A stretch of 43,199 nt of DNA from UBA1081 sp045639185 (GTDB lineage: Bacteria; Bacillota; Clostridia; Oscillospirales; Acutalibacteraceae), in assembly GCA_045639185.1 (NCBI GenBank), contig JAZUCO010000026.1:1-43199 (forward strand), written 5' to 3'. The notes beneath the pieces were generated by a model, which saw only the letters and a list, made by a program, of their open reading frames with translations, was not told the origin of the DNA and did not search any database. Position numbers and translations under genes: made by a program. Below, piece after piece: positions 24,003-31,208 of the stretch; positions within the stretch are counted from its first letter, which is position 1; every line of letters starts with the position of its first letter.

Positions 24003-24031
24003 AACGGACACCTCCAATATTCTACCTTATA

Positions 24032-24060
24032 ATTATATATCTTTTTTATACAACTGTCAA
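24032..24060 (-). promoter_or_regulatory. Sigma-A promoter for the membrane-anchored protein operon
   Basis: Minus-strand TTGACA (24060-24055), 17-base spacer, TATAAT (24037-24032), 29 bases before the ATG at 24002. Confidence 0.85.
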
Positions 24061-24117
24061 CAACGATGATGAACAATACGCTCATATACTGCATATAAAT
24101 TAATAAATAATTACCTA

Positions 24118-24153
24118 TTGAACATTGATAACAAGATATGTTAAAATGATAAT
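24118..24153 (+). promoter_or_regulatory. Probable promoter(s) for the GH25 lysozyme gene
   Basis: Two overlapping candidates: TTGAAC (24118-24123) with TAAAAT (24142-24147) at 18 bases, and TTGATA (24125-24130) with GATAAT (24148-24153) at 17 bases. I cannot decide between them. Confidence 0.5.
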
Positions 24154-24180
24154 ACAGAAATTTCCCGAAAGGTACAAAAA

Positions 24181-25062
24181 ATGAGATTTACCGACAAAAA
24201 ATTCATTCCTTATTATATAGCAGCAATAATTCTGCTTTCGCTATCAATTATTGCTGTAATAATAGCGACATACTCAGATAAAGACGATGAGGAAGAAATT
24301 CCTCCCGTTGAAATAATTACTTATTCCGAACCTACTACGCTTTTTATGAACGGAGAAGTACCATACTACCCTGACATTCCCGCTTCTGCATTTGCTCAGG
24401 ATAAATTTGAATATGTTAACGGCAGAATCGAATACAACGATAACAAGGTCAGTTATTCCACAGGGGTTGATGTATCTTCATTTCAGGGAGATATTGACTG
24501 GAAAGCTGTTGCAGACGATGGTATTGACTTTGCAATAATCAGAGTTGCGTTGAGAGGTTACGGTGCTTCGGGCAACCTTTATATCGATGATAAAGGAGAA
24601 GACAATATAAAAGGTGCACTCAGAGCAGGGCTTGAAGTGGGCGTGTACATATATTCTCAGGCAATAACAGTTGATGAAGCTATTGAAGAAGCCGAGTTTG
24701 TACTCAATATCATTGACGGTTACGATATCACAGGTCCCGTTGTTTTTGACTGGGAGAATGAGCCTGGTGTAGGTATGCGAACAGATAATCTTGACGGAAA
24801 AATACTGACAGATTGTGCAGTTATGTTCTGCAAAACAATAAAAAAAGCAGGTTATACACCTGCAGTATACTTCAATCTTACTGATGCATATGAACGATAT
24901 GACCTTGATAAGATAAAAGATAATGTATTATGGTTTGCTCAGCACGAAGGCACATATCCGAATTTCTATTATGCATACAACATATGGCAATATTCCGACA
25001 GCGGAAAAGTCGACGGAATAGACGGTTATGTTGACCTTAATATAAGATTCAATATTTCATAA
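24181..25062 (+). CDS. GH25 family lysozyme, membrane-anchored
   Basis: The 293-residue muramidase has an N-terminal TM segment (about residues 11-30), an acidic/Pro linker and a GH25 domain from about 95 to the end. GH25 marks are GVDVSSFQGDIDW (Asp97), DFAIIRVALRGYG, GVYIYSQAIT, the catalytic VVFDWENE (Asp190, Glu192), and WQYSDSGKVDGIDGYVDLN at the C-terminus. It cleaves the MurNAc-GlcNAc bond of peptidoglycan; with an uncleaved anchor it probably remodels the cell's own wall. GAAAGG precedes the ATG. It is divergent from the anchored unknown protein at 22725-24002. Confidence 0.9.
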   Translation: MRFTDKKFIPYYIAAIILLSLSIIAVIIATYSDKDDEEEIPPVEIITYSEPTTLFMNGEVPYYPDIPASAFAQDKFEYVNGRIEYNDNKVSYSTGVDVSSFQGDIDWKAVADDGIDFAIIRVALRGYGASGNLYIDDKGEDNIKGALRAGLEVGVYIYSQAITVDEAIEEAEFVLNIIDGYDITGPVVFDWENEPGVGMRTDNLDGKILTDCAVMFCKTIKKAGYTPAVYFNLTDAYERYDLDKIKDNVLWFAQHEGTYPNFYYAYNIWQYSDSGKVDGIDGYVDLNIRFNIS

Positions 25063-25104
25063 AAAAACAAGGCTGTAACCAGTTTACAGCCTTGATATTT
25101 TTTA
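25062..25104. terminator. Bidirectional terminator between GH25 and PP2C-like genes
   Basis: CAAGGCTGTAA (25068-25078) pairs with TTACAGCCTTG (25084-25094), with A7 on the left and a T-rich run on the right, between convergent genes. Confidence 0.9.
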
Positions 25105-26460
25105 TTATACTTCGGGATCAGCAACAGGCTCAGCTACGGGTTCAGAAGCTTCTGTTGTTGTTTCTGCTTCAGTTGTTGTTTCCTGCGCAGATGTATCAGT
25201 TTCAGAACCTTCTGTTGTGCTTTCGTCTGATGTTGTGCTTTCTTCAGAAGAATCAGCAGTTGTTTCTTCTGTTGATGATTCAGATTCAGATGAACCTTCT
25301 GTTGTGTTTTCGGGAGCACGTGTTGTACTTTCTACAGCAGGTGAATTTACCTCACCGCCGTTTTCAACGTCTTCTACATCCTGCATACCGTTACTTCCAT
25401 TGAAGTCACCATTGTATGTTTCTTCTTCTGTATCTTCAACATTATCAAAAATTGAGCTGAGACCGCCCTGCTGGAGTGTTGTTGATTCGCTTCCGCCTTC
25501 TTCTGAAGGTCCTGTGGGTTTTGGAAGACGTGTTGCTGCAAACAATGCAGCTGTTACTGCAAGAATCACAACAAGGATAGCAATGGGAATAAACTGAACC
25601 AGCTTTTTCTTTGACCAGACATTCTTCTTACCTGTTTCGGGAAGATAATCATCTGAAACAGATCCGTCTGACTCACGGAGTTCATCCATATTCACCGGAG
25701 GTTCTGCAGAAAACTTTTCGGGACTTACAGGAACATCATGGTGTGCTGCATCAGTTGCAACAACAAGAGGTTTTGATGCATAAGTACGATCAGAATCACA
25801 CTTGAGCTTCATAAGAATAACAGAGCAATCCTTACCTTTTGCACTGACTGACAACATCTTATAGAAATCCTTGATTTTTGTTTTGAGATCAGTATCGGAA
25901 TCAAAAGCATTGACAATACCGTCGTAATCAAGATTTACAGATGCTTCTTCACCGATGAGAGCAAACATATCACCTTCTGAAATAATATCAATAAACTGAT
26001 ATCCTCTGCCTGCGGCAGCATCAGAAAGAGCAATCTCAAAGAGCTCACCCTCGGAGAATCTGAGGAGATGTATCTCCCCTGTTTTTGCAGCAATCACACA
26101 ATCATCGTATACGCAGATAATACCAATAGAGAGTCTTCCACCCTCGATATTACATTTTTCAACGACTGCCTGCATATCATCAAAATACTTGCCGATAACA
26201 GCTTCTGCATTATATTTATTGAGATTAATATCTTTTACATAATCATTAAAAGCAACAGCGGCACCTGAAGCAAAGCCTTTCTGATTACCTGAAGCAAGAA
26301 CTGCAACATAAGGAGGTTTTACACTACCTGCGGCTTTGAATCCTTCATCAGCTTCCTGTATCGAAATAACTTTACCGTTAAGGTTAAGATTATCACCGTT
26401 GAAACCTTTTGCAAGACGACTTTTTGTTATTGCTACTGATTCAGCAAGAACAATTGCCAT
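25105..26460 (-). CDS. PP2C-like (probable pseudophosphatase) membrane protein with Thr/Glu-rich tail
   Basis: The 451-residue protein has three parts. Residues 1-220 follow the strand order of PPM/PP2C phosphatases, but the metal-binding motifs are lost: DGMGGH is SGNQKG (57-62), GDSR is KTGEI (126-130), and DNxT is KDCSV (210-214). Only Asp23 (GFNGDN) resembles a ligand. Residues 288-308 form a TM helix (FIPIAILVVILAVTAALF). The remaining 140 residues are low-complexity STTE repeats, presumably outside the cell. This fits an inactive sensor or scaffold with its PP2C fold inside the cytoplasm. ATG 26460 is chosen for AAGGTGAG just upstream; the frame opens at a GTG within that site. Confidence 0.65.
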   Translation of the reverse strand: MAIVLAESVAITKSRLAKGFNGDNLNLNGKVISIQEADEGFKAAGSVKPPYVAVLASGNQKGFASGAAVAFNDYVKDINLNKYNAEAVIGKYFDDMQAVVEKCNIEGGRLSIGIICVYDDCVIAAKTGEIHLLRFSEGELFEIALSDAAAGRGYQFIDIISEGDMFALIGEEASVNLDYDGIVNAFDSDTDLKTKIKDFYKMLSVSAKGKDCSVILMKLKCDSDRTYASKPLVVATDAAHHDVPVSPEKFSAEPPVNMDELRESDGSVSDDYLPETGKKNVWSKKKLVQFIPIAILVVILAVTAALFAATRLPKPTGPSEEGGSESTTLQQGGLSSIFDNVEDTEEETYNGDFNGSNGMQDVEDVENGGEVNSPAVESTTRAPENTTEGSSESESSTEETTADSSEESTTSDESTTEGSETDTSAQETTTEAETTTEASEPVAEPVADPEV

Positions 26461-26493
26461 ATAACTCACCTTCCAATTAATTTTAACTATACT

Positions 26494-26522
26494 ATTTTAT
26501 CATTAAAAATACACAGAGTCAA
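26494..26522 (-). promoter_or_regulatory. Sigma-A promoter for the PP2C-like gene
   Basis: Minus-strand TTGACT (26522-26517), 17-base spacer, TAAAAT (26499-26494), 33 bases before the ATG. It starts just beyond the end of pncB. Confidence 0.75.
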
Positions 26523-26540
26523 CAGATTAAATGGTTTATA

Positions 26541-27989
26541 TCAATAATTTTTTCTTGATTCTTTGATAAGTCTCTGTTTTTCGTTCCACAAGCGCTCAGA
26601 CAAGTCAACATAATAATTATGAGGATATTCGAATCTGAGAACTTCTTCCCAGAGTGTGTCAACCTGCTCAGCACAATAAGCACGGATATCTGCAAGTGCA
26701 GGTGATTCATAAACACATCTTCCGTTTTTGAAAATAGGCACAAGAAGCTGTCTTGCAACGAAATTTGTAACAGTTTTTCTTTTCCAAGAATAATCAGGGT
26801 CGAAGAGTTCATATTCGCTGAGTTCTGAAATATTTTCATCTTCAAGAGTAAGAAGGTCAGCAATAGCCTTACCTGTTTCCATATCAAACAATCTCCAGAG
26901 AAGCTTTGAGCAGGGAGTTGTAATTTTTGAAACATTTTCACTCAGCTTAATGCAGTTTTTGACCTGACCGTCTTTTTCTATTGCTGCAAGTTTATAAACA
27001 CCGCTGAAGACAGGAGCATCGGCTGATGTAATGAGTCTTTCACCCACAAGGAATGTATCAACTCTTGCACCGTTGCCGAGCATTTCACGGATAATATGTT
27101 CATCAAGTGAGTTAGATGCATAGATATCACAATCGGGAAAACCTGCTTCGTTGAGCATTTTTCTGACTTTTTTGGAAAGATAAGCAAGGTCACCGCTGTC
27201 GATTCTTATACCCTTGGGACGATAGCCTCTGGGAAGAAGCTCTCTTCTGAACGCTTCAATCGCATTGGGAACACCACTGTTGATAGTGTCATAAGTATCA
27301 ACAAGAAGGATACAATTATCAGGATATTCTCTTGCATAAGCACAGAAAGCTTCCAATTCTGTATCAAACACCTGAATCCAGGTATGGCTCATTCCGCCAT
27401 ATACAGGAATATCAAACAGTTTTGCAGCCTGAGCATTTGTGGTTGCTACACAACCTCCTATATAAGCGCTTCTTGCACCGTAAAGTGCAGCATTAAGTCC
27501 GTGAGCACGTCTTGAACCTGCTTCAACAACACTTCTGCCCTGAGCAGATCTTACAATTCTGTTTGCTTTTGTTGCAATAAGAGTCTGATGATTGACTGTA
27601 AGCAAAAGCATTGTTTCGATAAGAAGAGCCTGAAGCACAGGACCTTTTACCTTGACAATGGGTTCGCCTGCAAACACGGGAGTTCCCTCGGGTACAGCCC
27701 ATATATCACACTTGAATTCAAAATTCTTAAGGTAATCAAGAAATTCTTCTGAAATACCTTTTTCACGCAGAAATTCAATGTCACTTTCATCAAACGACAG
27801 ATTGCTGAGTGTTTCGCAAAGCTGCTGAACACCTGACATTATACAGAATCCGCCTGTCTGCTGTGAGGGTCTGAAAAATACATCAAACCAGGCTGTTGTA
27901 TCATGAAGATGCTCTTTAATGAAACCGTTTGAAAGTGCAAACTCATAAAAATCCATTACAAGATTATTTTTTTCGATTTTGTCAAACAT
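26541..27989 (-). CDS. pncB: Nicotinate phosphoribosyltransferase
   Basis: The 482-residue enzyme makes nicotinate mononucleotide from nicotinate and PRPP in NAD salvage. Family marks are MDFYEFAL near the N-terminus, VEAGSRRAHG, YGGMSHTW with the His that is phosphorylated in this family, LLVDTYDT, and the phosphate-binding IRIDSGDL. The C-terminal NFVARQLLVP and ALADIRAYCAEQVDTLW belong to the usual tail domain. Start ATG 27989; the GAGTTGAG upstream is only a modest ribosome site. A TTGATT/TATTAT promoter lies at 28016-28044. No clear terminator precedes the next gene's promoter. Confidence 0.93.
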   Translation of the reverse strand: MFDKIEKNNLVMDFYEFALSNGFIKEHLHDTTAWFDVFFRPSQQTGGFCIMSGVQQLCETLSNLSFDESDIEFLREKGISEEFLDYLKNFEFKCDIWAVPEGTPVFAGEPIVKVKGPVLQALLIETMLLLTVNHQTLIATKANRIVRSAQGRSVVEAGSRRAHGLNAALYGARSAYIGGCVATTNAQAAKLFDIPVYGGMSHTWIQVFDTELEAFCAYAREYPDNCILLVDTYDTINSGVPNAIEAFRRELLPRGYRPKGIRIDSGDLAYLSKKVRKMLNEAGFPDCDIYASNSLDEHIIREMLGNGARVDTFLVGERLITSADAPVFSGVYKLAAIEKDGQVKNCIKLSENVSKITTPCSKLLWRLFDMETGKAIADLLTLEDENISELSEYELFDPDYSWKRKTVTNFVARQLLVPIFKNGRCVYESPALADIRAYCAEQVDTLWEEVLRFEYPHNYYVDLSERLWNEKQRLIKESRKNY

Positions 27990-28015
27990 ATTAACTCAAC
28001 TCTTTTCTATTTTAT

Positions 28016-28044
28016 ATAATAACATATTAAATAATGATAATCAA
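28016..28044 (-). promoter_or_regulatory. Sigma-A promoter for pncB
   Basis: Minus-strand TTGATT (28044-28039), 17-base spacer, TATTAT (28021-28016), 26 bases before the ATG. Confidence 0.7.
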
Positions 28045-28099
28045 TCAGAATTTTTGGAGAAGTTTGATAGAATATATATGGATTTTTTTTGATAAACTC

Positions 28100-28128
28100 T
28101 TGAAATTATCAACATATTATGCTAAAAT
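28100..28128 (+). promoter_or_regulatory. Sigma-A promoter for the solo XRE gene
   Basis: TTGAAA (28100-28105), 17-base spacer, TAAAAT (28123-28128), 27 bases before the ATG at 28156. Confidence 0.75.
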
Positions 28129-28155
28129 GTAGTAAATCTCGAGGGAGGTATGATT

Positions 28156-28404
28156 ATGAGAGTAAGAAAACAGGAACTCGGCAGCAGAAATATTGCAGGC
28201 GCGAGAGTTGAGCAGAGAAGAAAAACAATCGGTATGAAACAAAAAGATCTGCTTACACAACTTCAGGTAAGAGGTGTAGACCTTAATGCATCAGGCCTCT
28301 CAAAGCTCGAAGGACAGATTAGAAGCATCAACGACTACGAACTTGTAGCACTTGCTGATGTACTTAGTGTATCTGTTAATTGGTTATTAGGAATTGACGA
28401 ATAA
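28156..28404 (+). CDS. XRE-family helix-turn-helix protein (82 aa)
   Basis: The small regulator has one Cro/C1-type HTH. ARVEQRRKTIGMKQKDLLTQ forms helices 1-2, LNASGLSKLEGQIRSINDYE holds the recognition helix, and VALADVLSVSVNWLLGI is the closing helix pair. ATG 28156 is preferred over ATG 28150 because GGGAGG (28143-28148) is then 7 bases away. It is a single gene with its own promoter and terminator, between pncB and folC. There is no partner gene and I see no obvious inverted repeat at its promoter, so its target is unknown. It differs clearly from the XRE protein at 20980. Confidence 0.8.
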   Translation: MRVRKQELGSRNIAGARVEQRRKTIGMKQKDLLTQLQVRGVDLNASGLSKLEGQIRSINDYELVALADVLSVSVNWLLGIDE

Positions 28405-28440
28405 AAATAAGAAGCAGTTGACTGCTTCTTATTTTTTTAT
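28405..28440. terminator. Bidirectional terminator between XRE gene and folC
   Basis: AAATAAGAAGCAG (28405-28417) pairs perfectly with CTGCTTCTTATTT (28422-28434) around TTGA, and a T tract follows. The right arm overlaps the last codons of the convergent folC. Confidence 0.9.
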
Positions 28441-29697
28441 TTCATTATATACATCAGAACAAAGATAAAGTGAGCCGCAGACAATAAGAGTGTCTTCATT
28501 GTCAAGGCTGTTTATTATGTCGGGAACAGACTTTCCTGCTTCTTCAAGACTCTGTGCATTTGTGCCGAGTCTTTTTATTTTTTCTGCAAGTTCAACACTG
28601 TTTATTGCTCTGGGATTTGATGGTGTAATTGTGTAGACTTTTTCAAAGAAAGGCAGCATAAGATAAAGCACCTTATCAATATCCTTATCAGCCATCATTC
28701 CCATAAGTGCAGTTATTTTTTTACCGCTTAGATGTTTATCCATAACACAGCATAAAGCCTTTGCGCTGTCTTCATTATGGCAACCGTCAAGAATAACAAG
28801 CGGATTTTCAGAAACAACTTCGCATCTTGCAGGATTTCTTGTTTTTGCTATTCCCTCTCTTACAGCTTTTTCTGAAATTGCTATTCCCTGCTCTTTGAGC
28901 AAATCAATAACAGTTAATGCTGTTATGCAGTTTTCTCGCTGATGATTGCCGGGGAAGGGTACAAAAACACTTCTGCCACCATAAAAAATATTACTGCCTT
29001 TGATAGATTCATCAAGAACACTTATTGCTGAAACATCGGCAACATATAAATCAGAATTTCTCATTTCTGATTGTTCTTTTATCATTTTCAACGCTTCTGC
29101 AGGCTGTACGGAATTTGTCACCACGGGGCAACCATTCTTGATAATTCCGCATTTTTCATAAGCAATTTCACTTATTGTGTTGCCCAAAATATTCACGTGG
29201 TCAAGTGAAATTGAAACAATAACACTCACAAGCGGTCTTTCAATTACATTTGTTGCATCAAATCTGCCTCCGAGACCTGTTTCAAGAACAACAAAATCAC
29301 AGCCGACAGTTTTATAATAAAGAAATGCAGCCGCTGTAACCGCCTCAAATTCAGTTATAATAACATCTTCACTTTTCAGTTTATCAATTTCGCATCTTAC
29401 TTTTTCCGTTACTGTTTCAAGGTCTGATTCACTTATCATTTCCCCGTCAACACGGATTCTTTCACGAAAATCGACGATATAAGGTGATGTATAAAGTCCT
29501 GTTTTGTAACCTGATTCTTTCAGTACAGAAGAAAGAAATGAACACACAGTCCCCTTGCCGTTTGTACCTGCAACGTGAATACAGCGAAGACTTTTCTCGG
29601 GATTGCCGAGTCTTTCAAGAAGAATCTTTATTCTGTCAAGCCCCGGCATAATTCCGAAAGTCAGTAGTGAATGATAATATTTTTCTGCGTTGGTCAT
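28429..29697 (-). CDS. folC: Folylpolyglutamate synthase/dihydrofolate synthase
   Basis: The 422-residue Mur-ligase-type enzyme adds glutamate to folates. Marks are VAGTNGKGTVCSFL (P-loop), the omega-loop region TGLYTSPYIVDFRERI, VLETGLGGRFDATN, SLDHVNILG with a metal-binding His, and ILDGCHNEDSA at the start of the C-terminal domain. One enzyme usually does both the dihydrofolate synthase and polyglutamylation steps in Firmicutes. It starts 19 bases after the stop of the zinc-ribbon/solute-binding gene, with AAAGGTGA about 10 bases before the ATG, and is probably co-transcribed with it. No other folate gene is in the window. Confidence 0.93.
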   Translation of the reverse strand: MTNAEKYYHSLLTFGIMPGLDRIKILLERLGNPEKSLRCIHVAGTNGKGTVCSFLSSVLKESGYKTGLYTSPYIVDFRERIRVDGEMISESDLETVTEKVRCEIDKLKSEDVIITEFEAVTAAAFLYYKTVGCDFVVLETGLGGRFDATNVIERPLVSVIVSISLDHVNILGNTISEIAYEKCGIIKNGCPVVTNSVQPAEALKMIKEQSEMRNSDLYVADVSAISVLDESIKGSNIFYGGRSVFVPFPGNHQRENCITALTVIDLLKEQGIAISEKAVREGIAKTRNPARCEVVSENPLVILDGCHNEDSAKALCCVMDKHLSGKKITALMGMMADKDIDKVLYLMLPFFEKVYTITPSNPRAINSVELAEKIKRLGTNAQSLEEAGKSVPDIINSLDNEDTLIVCGSLYLCSDVYNEIKK

Positions 29698-29716
29698 AAA
29701 AATGAATCACCTTTTA

Positions 29717-31108
29717 TCAATCTGCTGACACATAAGTACCGTTTTGTATTTTTACAGCTTTAGGAGTCTTGTTGACTTCACCGGTTGCTGACCAGGTCAT
29801 ATCATTACCGGTTATACCGTCTATTGTCACCTGAGTCATAGCAGATTTCATTTTTTCACATATTTCAGATGCAGTCATCTGAGGATTTATATCGCCTTTT
29901 TCTGCAGCGGCTTTTATAGCATAAACAGCATCATAACCTGCAGCAGCAAACATATCAGGATTCTGATTATACTCCAAATAATACGCATCAACAAAATTCT
30001 GTATCGCATAATCGGTATCATCTTCACAGAACGGAGCCAACATCATAAGTCCCTCAGCAAGAGATGCATCAAAATTGTAGGCATTAAGAATACCGTCAAG
30101 ACCATCACAGCCAAAGAACTGAGGATTGTAATTCACTTCGTCTGACTGCTTAAGAATGAGTGATGCTTCTGAATAATAAATCGGCAAAAAGACAAGATCT
30201 GCACCTGCTGACTTGCAAGCCTGTATCTGTGCTGTAAAATCAAAACAATTATCATATGTAAATGACATTTCCGCAACTATTGAAAAGTTTTTGCCTGCAG
30301 CAGCTGATTTGAAGCTGTTATAAATACCTGTAGAGTACTCATCTGCTGAATTATATATGATACCTACCTTTGTCGCAAGATTCTGTTCATCAATATACTC
30401 AGCGGCACGTGTACCCTGATCTGAATCTGAATAACAAATCTGGAAACAGTTGTTATTTTCTATAACATCATCTGCTGAAGCTGTTGGTGTAAGCTGGAAC
30501 ATATTATCGTAATATGTAAGTCCTTTAACAGCCAAAGCAGAACCTGAAGTAACAGGTCCGATGAAAATCTGCATACCTTGATTTTTGAGCGAATTGTACG
30601 CATTTGCCGCATCAACAGCTGTATCAGCCATATCATCAGCAGAAATAAGCTTAATTGTCATTCCGTCAATACCGCCGTTTGCATTAATTTCATCAACAGC
30701 AAGCTGTATTCCATTATTGACGGCAGTACCGTAGTACCACGCCGGACCTGTTAAAGGACCTGAAAAACCGATTACAAGTTCCCCTGTTTTATCGACAACA
30801 ACCTGAGTAATTGCTTCATCTTCAGTCGTAGTTTCTTCGGTTGTGGATTCTTCTTCTGATTCTGTTTCAACTACAACATCTGTGTCTTCAGTAACAGAAT
30901 CAGCTGTAAGGAAATAATATGCAGCTCCTACACCGATACCCAGCACAAGAAGAACAGACAGAACAATCAGAACTATCTGCCAGGCTTTTATACCTTTTTT
31001 CTTTTTGGGCTCTTCAGCATTCTGAGCTACTGTCAATTTCGAACCACAGTAAGGACAGAATTCTGAATCAGCAGGAAGACTTTTATTACAATTAGGACAA
31101 TTAAACAT
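29717..31108 (-). CDS. Zinc ribbon - TM - branched-chain-type solute-binding protein fusion
   Basis: The 463-residue protein combines parts rarely seen together. Residues 4-21 form a zinc ribbon (CPNC...CPYC), 42-67 a TM helix (QIVLIVLSVLLVLGIGVGAA), and 73-105 a Thr/Glu linker (ESTTEETTTED). Residues 108-463 are a type-I periplasmic-binding (LivJ/Peripla_BP_6) domain: GELVIGFSGPLTG, GIQLAVDEINANGG, IFIGPVTSGSAL, KVGIIYNSADEYSTG and FAAAGYDAVYAIKAA. The ribbon should be cytoplasmic and the binding domain outside. No ABC permease or ATPase gene is nearby, so a signalling or orphan receptor role is possible. AGGGG precedes the ATG; the promoter is at 31139-31168. Confidence 0.8.
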   Translation of the reverse strand: MFNCPNCNKSLPADSEFCPYCGSKLTVAQNAEEPKKKKGIKAWQIVLIVLSVLLVLGIGVGAAYYFLTADSVTEDTDVVVETESEEESTTEETTTEDEAITQVVVDKTGELVIGFSGPLTGPAWYYGTAVNNGIQLAVDEINANGGIDGMTIKLISADDMADTAVDAANAYNSLKNQGMQIFIGPVTSGSALAVKGLTYYDNMFQLTPTASADDVIENNNCFQICYSDSDQGTRAAEYIDEQNLATKVGIIYNSADEYSTGIYNSFKSAAAGKNFSIVAEMSFTYDNCFDFTAQIQACKSAGADLVFLPIYYSEASLILKQSDEVNYNPQFFGCDGLDGILNAYNFDASLAEGLMMLAPFCEDDTDYAIQNFVDAYYLEYNQNPDMFAAAGYDAVYAIKAAAEKGDINPQMTASEICEKMKSAMTQVTIDGITGNDMTWSATGEVNKTPKAVKIQNGTYVSAD

Positions 31109-31138
31109 AAAAACTACCCCTTTTCATATAATAAAATT

Positions 31139-31168
31139 ATTATACTACCTGATACATAAAAATGTCAA
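31139..31168 (-). promoter_or_regulatory. Sigma-A promoter for the solute-binding fusion and folC
   Basis: Minus-strand TTGACA (31168-31163), 18-base spacer, TATAAT (31144-31139), 30 bases before the ATG. Confidence 0.8.
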
Positions 31169-31202
31169 TAAAAAGCAACCATTAATAAAAATGGTTGCTT
31201 TG
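31169..31202 (-). terminator. Intrinsic terminator after valS
   Basis: Minus-strand AAGCAACCAT (31200-31191) pairs with ATGGTTGCTT (31182-31173) around an eight-base loop, followed by TTTATTG. It separates valS from the next promoter. Confidence 0.85.
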
Positions 31203-31208
31203 ATAGAT

